A DNA stretch of 64,000 nt. Origin: JBKQVT01 sp963727245. GTDB lineage: Bacteria > Planctomycetota > Planctomycetia > Pirellulales > Thermoguttaceae. Under the pieces are notes generated by a model. The model ran no database searches, had not been told where the DNA came from, and was given only the letters and a program-made list of their open reading frames with translations. The DNA lies in the NCBI GenBank assembly GCA_963727245.1, contig CAVSFO010000001.1, positions 124,001-188,000 of the forward strand, read 5' to 3'. The position numbers were made by a program, and so were the translations under genes. This document shows positions 28,956 to 38,170 of this stretch, piece by piece; the first letter of the stretch is position 1, and every line of letters begins with the position of its first letter.

Positions 28956-30866
28956 TCACTCTGTCGCCTTCGGGCTATGCACGTGGCGCAAGTAGGCGCT
29001 GGCGATCTCGAACCGCCGCACGATGCCAATCACCTTTCGCGATTGCAAGTCGTCGACCACCGGCAAGGCCATCAGGTCGTTCTCCACGAAAAGTTCCAGC
29101 GCCCGGTCCAGGGTGTCGTCGGGCGTGAGCGGTTGAATGTCGCTCCGCATTAGGTCGGCGGCCAAGACCAAAGGCTTCAAACTCGGCGCCTGCGACGCGA
29201 GGTGGACTTCTTCCAGGTTGACGACGCCCAGCAGCCGGCTGTCGCCGTCGACTACGGGCAATACGGGAAACTGACCATCGCTCAGGCGGTCGATCACCAG
29301 GGCCAGGGGATCGTTGGAGAGCAAGGTGATGACGGTTTGTCCGGGGGAAAGAAACTTGCTTACGAGGACCTCGGCCAGGACCTGGCGGACGTAGCTGCCT
29401 TGGTGGGCCGGCGAATACGCGCGCCCTTCGACCTGGGATTCATAGATGGATTGCTTGTCGGAAAGAATGAAGGACAAGGTGCAGACCCATAGCGAGGGCA
29501 ACAGCAGGGTATATCCACCGATCAGTTCGCTGACGATGATCAGCGTGGAAAATGGGGCCTTGGCCGCTGCGGCGAAGAAACCCGCCATGCCCACGATCAC
29601 AAAACTCGCCGGGTGCAGGACGAGGTGCGGCCAAAAATGATGAAACATGATCCCCAGGGCACCGCCGCCACAGCCGCCGATCACCATCGAGGGGCCGAAG
29701 ACGCCGCCCGAGCCGCCGCTGCCGACGGTCAGGCCGGTGGTCAGGATCTTTCCCAGGGCGATCATCAGTAGAAGGGAGGCGGCGACACCGGTGTCCTGGT
29801 TGAGCGCGTCCTGGATCGCCGAGTAGCCGAAGGCCATGACCGCCAAGACCTGTTGCGGCCCGCCGCCGGAACCGGGTTTGGCCGGGGCCGGCACGAACCA
29901 GGTCGCTAAGCCGTACAAGCAGATGGCCACCAGACCGGTGAGCAGGGCACCAACGGCCGGGCGGAAGTGACGCGGCATCGAGAGCCGGTCGAACAGGCGT
30001 TTGCAACCGTAGAAGGTCCGCGTGTAGAGCATCGCCAGGAAGGCCATAAACAGGGCCAGCACCGAGTATGGCCCCAGTTGCCAGGGGTTCGTGAACTTGA
30101 GGTCGGGGATCTTGAACAGCGGCTCCCAACCGCTATAGACCCCGAAGATGCAGCAGGAGATGACGCTGGCGATTCCCGTCGGGATAATGACCTCGGGCTC
30201 AAACTCTGGGCTGCGGTAGAAGACTTCGGCCGCGAAGATCGTCCCTGCCAACGGCGCGCGGAAGATGGCGCCGATTCCTGCGCCCATGCCGGCGGCCATC
30301 AGGACGCGCCGCTCGGCGGGCCGTAGCCGCAACAGATTGCCCAGCACGGACCCGAAGCCTGCGCCGATTTGGGCGATGGGCCCCTCGCGACCGCCCGATC
30401 CACCGGTTCCGAGCGTCAGCGCACTGGCGATGATCTTGACCAAGCGGACTCTGGGGCGAATCTGGCCTTGATGATAATGGTACGCCGCGATTACGGAGTC
30501 GGTGCCGTGTCCCTCCGCTTCGGGAGCCAGAGTGAATACCAAAATGCCGCTCAGCAGTCCGGCCACCGTGGGGACCAGCAGCAGGAGCCATACGCGCGGC
30601 GGTGTATTCGGCGTGGGCAGCTAGGCCATGGCCGGTTCGCCGGCCGGCCGCGGCTCAGGATAGTAGCCTGCAACCGTACCGAGCGCATAATGCTCTACCG
30701 CTCGGGTTGCCACGTAAAAGACAATCGTGCCCAGACCTGCCACGATGCCCGCCAACGCCAGCAACCGAACTTGATTGCGGATGCGGCTGCTGCGAAATGC
30801 CGCGATCTCCGGGAACCAACCAGGCAACCTCCATAACGACGCCACACGTGCCAACACTGATTTCAT
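28956..30866 (-). pseudogene. CLC-type chloride channel/antiporter with CBS pair, split by an amber codon
   Basis: One frame from 30866 to 28956 encodes about 636 residues, with a single TAG at 30621-30623 after residue 81 (GEPAMA stop LPTPNTPP). The part upstream has the first membrane helix (VRLLALAGIVAGLGTIVFYV). The part downstream has the CLC signatures GTGGSGGREGPIAQIGAG, TVGSGGSGGVFGPS and AGFFAAAAKAPFSTLIIVSE, and two CBS domains at the C-terminus (PVLPVVDGDSRLLGVV, DLMALPVVDDLQSRKVIGIV). CLC proteins move Cl- or exchange Cl-/H+. The stop separates helix 1 from the rest. Reinitiation at the ATG near 30566 would give a protein lacking that helix. It is otherwise uncorrupted, so the stop is recent or an error. 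Confidence 0.85.
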
Positions 30867-30878
30867 GGTTTGCGAATC

Positions 30879-31445
30879 TTAGAGACCAACGAAGTTGCTG
30901 TGTCTGGCGGCAACTGCGCGCAATCTTGACAGTGCGGTGTATGCAGCCAGCGGAGCGGCGGCTTCCGGCTCGGATTGTTTCAAGGCGGCCAATAAAGGCT
31001 GCAGGATTGGACCGAGCCGCCTTTTCCTGACCAGGATATTGCAAACGTGATGTGCGCCCTCGCATAACCAGCATGAACGAGCCCGCTGGATCAATGCCGC
31101 CAGCAACGGTTGCAGTGCATCACGGCCCAAGGCGGCCAAACCCTCCGCCGCCAGCCAACGAACGTCGCCATCGCGATCGTCCAAGGCATTCACCAGGGCG
31201 GAAGCGGCGATTGGATCGGCGATGCCGCCAAGCGCCTTGGCCGCTTCCCATCGAACGTGTGGCTTGCGATGCGACAACAGTTGGATGAGCGATGGCACCG
31301 CAGGTTTTCCCAGGGCCACGAGTGCATCCCGTGCCTTTCTCCGTGCCACGGGGCTGGGATTGGCCAGTGCCGCAATTAGTTCCGGGATAGCCGTTGGTGT
31401 TTTCTTCGAGGCCGCCCCGGTGCGAGATTTGGATGCAGGCGTCAT
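30879..31445 (-). CDS. HEAT-repeat protein
   Basis: 188 residues from ATG at 31445, preceded by AAGGAAAAG. After a basic Ser/Lys-rich start (MTPASKSRTGAASKKT) it has HEAT/PBS-lyase-type repeats: ARRKARDALVALGKPAVPSL, VRWEAAKALGGIADPIAASA, VRWLAAEGLAALGRDALQPL. Such proteins are protein-protein scaffolds. It lies 12 nt upstream of the channel gene on the same strand, so the two probably form one transcript. Confidence 0.75.
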   Translation of the reverse strand: MTPASKSRTGAASKKTPTAIPELIAALANPSPVARRKARDALVALGKPAVPSLIQLLSHRKPHVRWEAAKALGGIADPIAASALVNALDDRDGDVRWLAAEGLAALGRDALQPLLAALIQRARSCWLCEGAHHVCNILVRKRRLGPILQPLLAALKQSEPEAAAPLAAYTALSRLRAVAARHSNFVGL

Positions 31446-31796
31446 GGCTTTTCCTTTCGTTCTGCAAACAAGCCAGTCGGGGTACGAGGAATATGTCTCC
31501 CCAACAGTCCGCTGCAAAGAATACCGCAAGTTATCCCGTCTACTTATCTTTACACTGTTCTCCGACAGGGCAAGTACCGTAATCTTAACGCGTTCTGCCC
31601 ATTAGGGACACCCAGGTTTTGCCGTCTGCCGTGCAACTTCTTGACGGCGAACGAGTACAGAAGTTGCTGGTATGGGCAGACCTTTCTCAAAGAGACTAGG
31701 TGGACAACGGGCCTCGATACCGCCATTGGCCAGGCGATGCAACCGTATAAGGATCAATGGCTTACCGCAACCCCCCTATGAACCTTTCCTCGCCCC
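31446..31796 (+). other. Intergenic, with remnant of a gene end
   Basis: Within about 31700-31770 the sequence reads like LDTAIGQAMQPYKDQ, matching the C-terminus of the broken membrane protein at 32976-33625 (RLNTGQATQPYKNQ). So the DNA upstream of leader copy 1 was copied together with that gene end from the region upstream of leader copy 2, or the reverse. Confidence 0.55.
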
Positions 31797-31824
31797 TTGC
31801 ATTTCCTGTTCATCGCCGTACAAT
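31797..31824 (+). promoter_or_regulatory. Promoter of leader copy 1
   Basis: TTGCAT (31797-31802), 16-bp spacer, TACAAT (31819-31824). The same layout is found before the three other leader copies. Confidence 0.6.
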
Positions 31825-31839
31825 AACTTCGATCGGTTT

Positions 31840-31944
31840 GTCGGATGACTAGATGAAGAGCAACCCGGCCGTGCCGGGGGGCTCGTTGGTGAGTAAGCCG
31901 GCGTGGTCGAATACCTTCGGGTGTTCGGCCACGTCGGCTTTTTT
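31840..31944 (+). ncRNA. Leader RNA with intrinsic terminator, copy 1 (before Hsp20)
   Basis: Begins GTCGGATGACTAGATGAAGA. A first helix is GAGC/GCTC enclosing CCCGGC/GCCGGG; a second is a terminator hairpin of about 20 bp (AAGCCGGCGTGG ... CCACGTCGGCTT, loop TTCG) followed by TTTTTT. The 5' GTCGG can also pair with CCGGC in the terminator arm, so terminator and antiterminator may compete. An ATG inside (31853) opens a frame that runs into the Hsp20 gene, but copy 2 has a stop in that frame, so I favour RNA function. The Hsp20 start is 28 nt past the T-run. Confidence 0.72.
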
Positions 31945-31972
31945 GTTTTTTACCCAAAAGGAAGGTGCCAAA

Positions 31973-32383
31973 ATGTCGGAAAATCGTATCAAGCTCGCTC
32001 CCGATACAGTAGCGTATGCTGACGGGGAAACGCGCAAGCTCGTGGTGGAATTCTCCATCCCGGGAGCGCCCACGGATACCATTGATGTGAAGATCCTGAA
32101 AGACAGCATCCACCTGACAGCGCCGGCAAGGGACGTCGAGTATGTTGCGGCACTGGCTTTAGCTTGGGCGGTGAAGCCTGACAAAGCCGAAGCGGTCTAC
32201 GAGCACGGTCTGCTCCGAATCGAGGTGCCCTTCAAGGATCCGATGGAGGATGCCGTGAAGGTCGCCATCAAGACGGCTGGCGAGGAAACCAACCCCGCAA
32301 AACTCACAACTGAAGCAGCTCCACCGGCGGTTACGTGCGGCAGCAAGAAGCCGCTGGCCTGCAAACCGGCCCTGGCGCACTGA
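31973..32383 (+). CDS. Hsp20/alpha-crystallin-like small heat-shock protein
   Basis: 136 residues from ATG at 31973 behind AAAAGGAAGG. The alpha-crystallin core spans about residues 15-95: RKLVVEFSIPGAPTDTIDVK, ILKDSIHLTAPA, and the signature AVYEHGLLRIEVPF. The C-terminal tail is Pro/Thr/Ala-rich and lacks a clear IxI motif; it ends in GSKKPLACKPALAH. It would act as an ATP-independent holdase in the cytoplasm. Transcription must pass the leader terminator directly upstream. Confidence 0.8.
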   Translation: MSENRIKLAPDTVAYADGETRKLVVEFSIPGAPTDTIDVKILKDSIHLTAPARDVEYVAALALAWAVKPDKAEAVYEHGLLRIEVPFKDPMEDAVKVAIKTAGEETNPAKLTTEAAPPAVTCGSKKPLACKPALAH

Positions 32384-32575
32384 GCCACGTCAGCGCATGA
32401 GTTGCCCCAAGCCTCGGGTTCGCCGATCCGTCCTGTGGCGTTGATCCCTCGTCACGTCGTAGCGAGTCCCGTACGCGTGAGGAGAGAACCGTGAAGACCG
32501 GAACGTCCTATAGCCTTTGCCCCTTAGCGGCGTACAATAATGGCCGGTAGCGGGCTCATGCCCGGGCGTAATATA

Positions 32576-32776
32576 ATGAAAATGGAACACAAACACGAAC
32601 ATGGCCATCACCAGGAGCCGTCACGCAGGAAGCTGCATCACGATTGGCGCCTTTGGTTGGTGGTCGGTCTGATGCTGGCCACGATGCTCATTTACGTTGT
32701 CTCGGATAACGAGCGATTTGGGTTGGGCGGAGGCACGGCAAAAATGCCCCCACCCGCCCCATCGACAAACAAGTGA
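32576..32776 (+). CDS. His-rich small single-pass membrane protein
   Basis: 66 residues: a histidine-rich start (MKMEHKHEHGHHQEPSRRKL), then HHDWRLWLVVGLMLATMLIY as one membrane helix, and a Pro-rich tail. The His cluster could bind metal ions. A TACAAT box (32533-32538) lies upstream. I have a general recollection of similar short His-rich membrane proteins in planctomycetes, with no known function. Confidence 0.6.
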   Translation: MKMEHKHEHGHHQEPSRRKLHHDWRLWLVVGLMLATMLIYVVSDNERFGLGGGTAKMPPPAPSTNK

Positions 32777-32975
32777 TTGTAGTTCGCTTCGTTGTCCGCC
32801 CTCGCGATGCGCCTTTGCTGGAGACGAAATGTTTCTCCTGGTAATAGCGGGTACAATATCCAGACGTTTAAACAGTACCTGATACCGCCGCTCACCCCGG
32901 GAACCGCTGCATGGCCGGCCCGGCCATGCCGACTTGATATGGCAGATGGAAGACTGGTGCCGGATCGCTCCTGCC

Positions 32976-33625
32976 ATGAAGCGACTTGCTAGCCACTTTG
33001 GGCGACTGCTAGCGCTGCTGGTCTTCCTGGCCGCCGCCTGGCTGCTCCACGATCGGCTGAAGGAGTACACCTTCGGGCAGATTCGCGAAGCGATTGCCGC
33101 CATGCCCACCTGGCACATCGCGGCCGCGTCGCTGCTGACCGTGCTGAACTACGTGATCCTGATCGGTTAGGCGTGGCGCTGCTGTTGATCGTACTCGGAT
33201 ACGTGGCGCTCGATGCCCTGCACTATCGCCGGCCGCTGCGGTTCTTTCGCTGGAGGATTCCGCTGCCGCCGTTGCGACTGACCCTGTACCAGATCGCGAT
33301 TGCCTGCGGCGACCTACTGGTGGCCGCCGCCATCTTGTACACCCTGCTGCCGCCCTCGGAGGGCGGCTATGTGCGGGTACTGGGAGTCTTCATGCTGGCG
33401 TTTGTGGCGGCCGTGCTGAGCCACGTTCCCGGCGGCTATGGCGTCTTCGACGTGCTGATCCTCGAGTTCCTGCCGAAGGAGTGCGGGCCGGCAGTGGTGG
33501 CGGCACTGCTGGTGTTCCGGGTGATCTACTACTGGCTGCCGCTGCTGATCGCCGCGGCGATGCTGGGCTGGAACGAATGGAGGCTCAATACTGGCCAGGC
33601 GACTCAACCGTATAAAAATCAATAG
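32976..33625 (+). pseudogene. YbhN/LPG-synthase-like membrane protein, internally deleted
   Basis: The start MKRLASHFGRLLALLVFLAA ... MPTWHIAAASLLTVLNYVIL matches the first two helices of the UPF0104/YbhN (lysylphosphatidylglycerol synthase transmembrane) family. A stop follows at 33168-33170, and the next frame continues with the C-terminal helices (RWRIPLPPLRLTLYQIAIAC, LSHVPGGYGVFDVLILEFLP). The middle of the protein is gone, so the gene is a deletion remnant. Its 3' end (TGQATQPYKNQ) overlaps the region upstream of leader copy 2. Confidence 0.75.
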
Positions 33626-33641
33626 GTTACGACATCGCCCC

Positions 33642-33669
33642 TTGCAGCCACCGTTCATCTTCCTAAAAT
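33642..33669 (+). promoter_or_regulatory. Promoter of leader copy 2
   Basis: TTGCAG (33642-33647), 16-bp spacer, TAAAAT (33664-33669). Confidence 0.6.
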
Positions 33670-33680
33670 AAAGGGGTGTT

Positions 33681-33784
33681 GTCGGATGACTAGATGAAGA
33701 GCAACCCGCTTGCGCGGGGGGTTCGTTGACGAGTAAGCCGACGTGGTTGAATACCGCTGGGTATTCGGTCACGTCGGCTCTTTT
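33681..33784 (+). ncRNA. Leader RNA with intrinsic terminator, copy 2 (before rpiB-tal operon)
   Basis: Same order as copy 1, with changes that keep pairing: the inner hairpin is CCCGC-TTGC-GCGGG where copies 1, 3 and 4 have CCCGGC/GCCGGG, and the outer GAGC pairs with GTTC. Terminator: AGCCGACGTGGTTGAATACC against GGGTATTCGGTCACGTCGGC, then TCTTTT. The internal frame present in other copies stops here at once (MKSNPLARGVR stop), which argues against a peptide function. Confidence 0.75.
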
Positions 33785-33829
33785 CGTTTAGAGAATGCAC
33801 ACGAGCGATAGCCTTGCTAGAGAGAAACA

Positions 33830-34324
33830 ATGCCTGATCGCCCCGCCGTATCACGGATAATGCCGAAACGTATTGGGATCGCCGCCGACCACGGAGGTTA
33901 CGAGTTAAAGGAATATCTGGTCAGAATGCTGCGCGACGCCGGTCATGAAGTGATCGATTTCGGCGACGGTCAGCCGAAGTTGGACGATGATTATCCGGAT
34001 TTTGTCGTGCCGCTGGCCCGCGCCGTTTCCTGCGGAGACGTGGAGCGCGGCGTGGCCATCTGTGGAAGTGGTGTGGGGGCATCGGACGTCGCGAACAAAG
34101 TGGCGGGGTTTCGGGCCTGCCTGATTCATGAAACCTTTTCGGCACACCAAGGCGTCGAGGACGACGATCTGAACCTGATCTGCCTGGGCGGCCTTGTGGT
34201 CGGCCATGCGCTCGCCTGGGAATTGGTCAAGACATTTCTCTCCGCACGATTCAGCGGCGCCGAGCGTCATCGTCGCCGCCTGGCCAAAGTGGTGGAACTG
34301 GAAAACAAGGAGACAAGATCGTGA
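33830..34324 (+). CDS. rpiB: Ribose-5-phosphate isomerase B
   Basis: 164 residues from 33830; a second ATG at 33860 begins directly at the family core. It interconverts ribose-5-P and ribulose-5-P. Motifs: GIAADHGGYELKEYL, EVIDFGDG, DDYPDFVVPLARAVSCG, CGSGVGASDVANKVAGFRAC and NLICLGGLVVG. The stop overlaps the GTG start of the transaldolase gene. First gene behind leader copy 2. Confidence 0.88.
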   Translation: MPDRPAVSRIMPKRIGIAADHGGYELKEYLVRMLRDAGHEVIDFGDGQPKLDDDYPDFVVPLARAVSCGDVERGVAICGSGVGASDVANKVAGFRACLIHETFSAHQGVEDDDLNLICLGGLVVGHALAWELVKTFLSARFSGAERHRRRLAKVVELENKETRS

Positions 34325-35454
34325 CAAACAATCCTTTGAAACAATTGGGAACATTCGGACAGTCCATCTGGCTGGATTACATCCGACGCGATCTGATCGC
34401 CAGCGGCGGGCTCCGGCGATTGATCGAGGAGGATGGTCTGCGCGGGATGACCTCGAATCCATCCATCTTCGAGAAAGCGATTGTGGACAGCCACGATTAC
34501 GACGACGACATTCGGGCCATGGCGATTAGGGGAGAAGGCGCTGAGGCAATCTACGAAGCTCTCAGCCAAAGCGACGTGCAGAGCGCCGCCGACGAGTTCC
34601 GGCCTCTCTACGACAGGACTGACGGCAAGGATGGATATGTCAGCCTGGAGGTTAATCCCCACCTGGCGCACGATACCACAGGCACGATCAAGGAAGCCCG
34701 CCGATTGTGGACCGCGCTCGACCGGCCGAACGTCTTGATCAAGGTCCCGGCGACGACCGATGGGCTGCCTGCCATCCAGCAACTCATCAGCGAAGGAATC
34801 AGCGTCAACGTGACGCTGCTCTTCAGGTTGCCACGCTATCGAGAGGTGGCGGACGCTTACCTTGCCGGCATCGAAGCGCGGTCAGCCCAAGGAAAGCCCG
34901 TGCAGCATGTGGCCTCGGTGGCCAGCTTCTTCGTGAGCCGCATTGATTCGCTGGTGGATCTGCTGCTGGAAAAACGCATCGCGCCAGGCGGCCGCGAGGC
35001 AGACGTCGCAAGACAAGTGCATGGGCAAGTCGCCGTCGCCAGCGCGAAGATGGCTTATCAGATCTACAAGGATATCTTCGGCGGCGATCGGTTCAAGACG
35101 CTTGCCGGCAAGGGCGCTGGTGCGCAGCGGCTGCTCTGGGCCAGCACGGGCACCAAGAATCCGGACTACAGCGACGTGAAGTACGTGGAATCGCTCATCG
35201 GACTGGAGACAGTCAACACGGTCCCGGTCGAAACCCTTGACGCTTACCGCGACCACGGCGATCCGAAGCCTCGCTTGGAGCAAGATGTCGAACGAGCCGG
35301 CTGGGTTCTGGAGCGATTGTCGGAACTCGGCATCGACATCGACAAGGTGGCGCAGCAGCTTGAGGACGAAGGCGTCGAGAAATTCAGCAAGCCCTTCGAA
35401 AAGCTGATGGAAACCTTGGCCACAACGTCGCCACGGCACAAAATGGAAGTGTGA
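34321..35454 (+). CDS. tal: Transaldolase
   Basis: 377 residues with GTG start overlapping the rpiB stop by 4 nt. It transfers a dihydroxyacetone unit between sedoheptulose-7-P and glyceraldehyde-3-P. Motifs: LRGMTSNPSIFEKAI (substrate loop), LIKVPATTDGLPAIQ with the Schiff-base lysine at about residue 141, GISVNVTLLFRLPRY, and ASVASFFVSRIDSLVD. Length is that of the larger Tal subfamily, with the C-terminal LLWASTGTKNPDYSD block. It supplies fructose-6-P and erythrose-4-P to the phosphoketolase reactions encoded downstream. Confidence 0.92.
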   Translation: MTNNPLKQLGTFGQSIWLDYIRRDLIASGGLRRLIEEDGLRGMTSNPSIFEKAIVDSHDYDDDIRAMAIRGEGAEAIYEALSQSDVQSAADEFRPLYDRTDGKDGYVSLEVNPHLAHDTTGTIKEARRLWTALDRPNVLIKVPATTDGLPAIQQLISEGISVNVTLLFRLPRYREVADAYLAGIEARSAQGKPVQHVASVASFFVSRIDSLVDLLLEKRIAPGGREADVARQVHGQVAVASAKMAYQIYKDIFGGDRFKTLAGKGAGAQRLLWASTGTKNPDYSDVKYVESLIGLETVNTVPVETLDAYRDHGDPKPRLEQDVERAGWVLERLSELGIDIDKVAQQLEDEGVEKFSKPFEKLMETLATTSPRHKMEV

Positions 35455-35494
35455 TGAAAGTGAACGCCTTAACAACGACACATCCGAAACCAGA

Positions 35495-36106
35495 ATGAAC
35501 CGCTCAACGGAGATCACGACGTTGTTTCTGGATGTCGGTGGCGTGTTGCTTACCAACGGGTGGAGCCATCAATCCCGAGCGTTGGCTGCGAAGACGTTCG
35601 CTCTGAATCTGGAGGAGATGGAAGACCGGCATCACCTGACCTTTGATACGTACGAAGTGGGTAAACTCACGCTGGAAGAATACCTGACTCGGACGGTGTT
35701 CTATGAGGAGCGGCCGTTCACGCGAAAGCAGTTCCAGGAATTCATGTTCGCGCAGTCGCAACCTTATCCCCAGATGATCGAGCTGTTCCGCAATCTCAAG
35801 GCGCAGCACGACCTCAGGATCGCCGTAGTCAACAACGAAGCCCGTGAACTGAATTCGCATCGAATCCGCACATTCAAGCTGGATGAGTTCGTAGATTTCT
35901 TCATTTCCTCCTGCTTTGTCCGATTCCGAAAACCGGACGCCGACATCTTTCGGCTTGCGCTGGACATTGCCCAGGTGCCAGCCGAGCAGGTTGTCTATAT
36001 CGATGACCAGCCGATGTTCGTCCAGTCGCGGGAGGTCTGGGGATTCAAAGCATTCGTCACACGGATTACAAGTCCACTCGCGTACAACTCGCCTCGTTCG
36101 GCCTAA
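35495..36106 (+). CDS. HAD-superfamily hydrolase
   Basis: 203 residues. Motif I is altered to FLDVGGVLLT, keeping the nucleophile Asp but with Gly-Gly where the general-acid Asp usually stands, as in the YihX-like/epoxide-hydrolase N-terminal HAD group (DxGGVL). Further motifs: VVNNEARELN (motif II region), RKPDADIFRLAL with the lysine, and VVYIDDQPMFV (motif IV). Probable phosphatase of a small sugar phosphate; the position between transaldolase and acetate kinase suggests clearance of a pathway intermediate, which is inference. Confidence 0.75.
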   Translation: MNRSTEITTLFLDVGGVLLTNGWSHQSRALAAKTFALNLEEMEDRHHLTFDTYEVGKLTLEEYLTRTVFYEERPFTRKQFQEFMFAQSQPYPQMIELFRNLKAQHDLRIAVVNNEARELNSHRIRTFKLDEFVDFFISSCFVRFRKPDADIFRLALDIAQVPAEQVVYIDDQPMFVQSREVWGFKAFVTRITSPLAYNSPRSA

Positions 36107-36125
36107 AGCATGATGAGAATTAGCT

Positions 36126-37319
36126 ATGGAACCCACCAACCCACACATCCTGACCATCAACGGCGGCTCGTCGAGCATCAAGTTCGCGCTGTTCGAGACA
36201 GGTGACCCGCTTAAGCGGATTCTGGAGGGCGGGATCGAGCGGATTGGACTGCCGGACGCTACCTTCCATGTGAGAGGCTTCGGCCAGTTGGAGAGTTTCT
36301 CGCGGCTAATTGCCGCGCCGGATCACACCGCGGCAGTAAACGCGCTGATGGATTGGATCGAGCAGCACAGCGGGCGCGAAGCATTGACCGCGGTGGGGCA
36401 TCGCGTAGTGCATGGCGGCCCCAACTATATCGAGCCGCAGCGAATCACCACGGAAATGGTCGAGGAGTTGCGTCAACTCAAACCATTCGATCCGGAGCAC
36501 CTGCCGGAAGAGATCCAGTTGACCGAGGCGTTTCATCACCGATTTCCCGACCTTCCCCAAGTGGCGTGTTTCGACACGGCTTTTCACCATGATCTGCCGC
36601 GCGTCGCCCGGTTGTTGCCGATCCCGCGCCGCTACGAGGCGCAGGGGGTGCGCCGGTACGGGTTTCACGGGCTGTCGTATGCGTTCCTGATGGAAGAGCT
36701 GGCCCGCCTAGCCGGGGCGGAGGCGCCACAAGGCCGGATCATCCTCGCCCACCTCGGCAATGGCGCGAGCCTGGCGGCGGTGCATCATGGCAAGCCCGTG
36801 GACACGAGCATGAGTTTTACCCCAACGGCCGGCGTGCCGATGAGCACCCGCTCAGGCGACCTCGATCCCGGACTCGTTTGGTATCTGGCCCGCACTGAAC
36901 AAATGGGCGCGAAGCAATTCAACGAGATGGTCAATTTCCAGTCCGGGCTGCTCGGCGTGTCGGAGACCAGCTCCGACATGCGTGACCTGCTCGATCATGA
37001 AACGCAGGACGTGCGGGCGGCTGAGGCGGTCGCGATGTTTTGCTACCAGGTCAAGAAATGGATCGGCGCATTCACGGCGGCGTTGGGCGGACTGGACACG
37101 TTGGTGTTCGCCGGCGGCATCGGAGAGAATGCGCCCACGGTCCGCGCCCGGATTTGCGATGGGCTGGGACTGCTTGGAATCGAACTCGAAGAAAAGCGAA
37201 ACGCGGCCAGTGAGGGCGTGATTTCCGCGACCGCCAGCCGGGTAAGCGTCCGCGTCATTCGCACCGACGAAGAACTGATGATCGCCAAAACGGTTTGCCA
37301 CGTTCTCGGCCTTCGATGA
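36126..37319 (+). CDS. ackA: Acetate kinase
   Basis: 397 residues, the normal length. Converts acetyl-P plus ADP to acetate plus ATP. Motifs: ILTINGGSSSIKFALFE, VGHRVVHGG, ACFDTAFHHDLP, RRYGFHGLSYAFLM, AHLGNGASLAAV, MSFTPTAGVPMSTRSGDLDP, VFAGGIGENAP. It takes the acetyl-P made by phosphoketolase, encoded 2.2 kb downstream. A short repeat of its MRDLLDHETQ coding region reappears at 38171. Confidence 0.95.
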   Translation: MEPTNPHILTINGGSSSIKFALFETGDPLKRILEGGIERIGLPDATFHVRGFGQLESFSRLIAAPDHTAAVNALMDWIEQHSGREALTAVGHRVVHGGPNYIEPQRITTEMVEELRQLKPFDPEHLPEEIQLTEAFHHRFPDLPQVACFDTAFHHDLPRVARLLPIPRRYEAQGVRRYGFHGLSYAFLMEELARLAGAEAPQGRIILAHLGNGASLAAVHHGKPVDTSMSFTPTAGVPMSTRSGDLDPGLVWYLARTEQMGAKQFNEMVNFQSGLLGVSETSSDMRDLLDHETQDVRAAEAVAMFCYQVKKWIGAFTAALGGLDTLVFAGGIGENAPTVRARICDGLGLLGIELEEKRNAASEGVISATASRVSVRVIRTDEELMIAKTVCHVLGLR

Positions 37320-37372
37320 AGAAGGAAGACTTGAACTGTGAAGACAAAACCTCCAACGAAAGGACTGCCACC

Positions 37373-38143
37373 ATGCTAAGCAATGCCAAGACACTCAAGG
37401 GTTACGCATTGCACAGCCGCGACGGGGAAATTGGGAAGGTCAAAGAATTCTTCTTCGATGACCGCCACTGGACGATTCGCTATCTCGTCGCCGACACAGG
37501 AAACTGGCTTACGGACAGGCAGGTATTGATCTCCCCCCATGCGCTGGGCACCGTGAATAAGGAAGAGCGATACATCGCCATCGATTTGACCAAAAAGCAG
37601 ATTGAGGACAGTCCATCCTTGCACAGTGACGTGCCCGTCTCGCGACAATTCGAGGAGGGCTACATCGAGTATTTTGGATGGCCGGTGTATTGGAGCGGCC
37701 CGCACGCGTGGGGCCATTCTCCCTACCCGGTGCGTGACCGTGAAAAACGACGAGAATTCACCCAAGGTGAGAAAGCGTGGGATGCCCATTTGCGCAGCAG
37801 TCACGATGTGAGTGGCTATCACATCCACGCCGCAGACGGCGAGATTGGTCACGTCGAGGATTTTATCATCGATGACGAGACGTGGGCGATTCGTTATTTA
37901 ATCATCAATACACGGAACTGGTGGCCGGGAAAAAAGGTCCTGGTTTCACCGCAATGGATCGAGCGCGTTAGTTGGAGCGAGTCGAAAGTCTTCGTCAATC
38001 TTTCTCGCGAGACCATCAGGCAGTCACCGGAATACTGGGAGGAGTCTCTGCCAACTCGGGCTTATGAGACCGAACTGTACCTGCATTACGACCGCCTAGG
38101 ATACTGGATCGAGGAACCGGCTGCCAAGCAGCATTCCCGTTGA
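37373..38143 (+). CDS. Two-PRC-barrel protein
   Basis: 256 residues from ATG at 37373 behind GAAAGGA. Two PRC-barrel domains: residues about 3-75 (LKGYALHSRDGEIGKVKEFF, WTIRYLVADTGNWLTDRQVL) and about 145-215 (VSGYHIHAADGEIGHVEDFI, WAIRYLIINTRNWWPGKKVL). The two halves share the pattern and probably arose by duplication. PRC barrels serve in photoreaction centres, RNA maturation and stress proteins; the substrate here is unknown. Soluble, no signal peptide. Confidence 0.85.
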   Translation: MLSNAKTLKGYALHSRDGEIGKVKEFFFDDRHWTIRYLVADTGNWLTDRQVLISPHALGTVNKEERYIAIDLTKKQIEDSPSLHSDVPVSRQFEEGYIEYFGWPVYWSGPHAWGHSPYPVRDREKRREFTQGEKAWDAHLRSSHDVSGYHIHAADGEIGHVEDFIIDDETWAIRYLIINTRNWWPGKKVLVSPQWIERVSWSESKVFVNLSRETIRQSPEYWEESLPTRAYETELYLHYDRLGYWIEEPAAKQHSR

Positions 38144-38170
38144 AGCCAATGCGAGAAAGGGCCTTCTTAC

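Noticed and set aside
17722..30866. In-frame TGA and TAG codons suggesting recoding or a variant genetic code
   Set aside because: The stops are isolated, in genes that mostly also carry frameshifts, while dozens of intact genes here use standard stops normally.
31853..32383. Longer Hsp20 starting inside the leader RNA
   Set aside because: The extension is leader sequence containing the terminator hairpin, is not preserved in copy 2, and a better ribosome-binding site precedes 31973.
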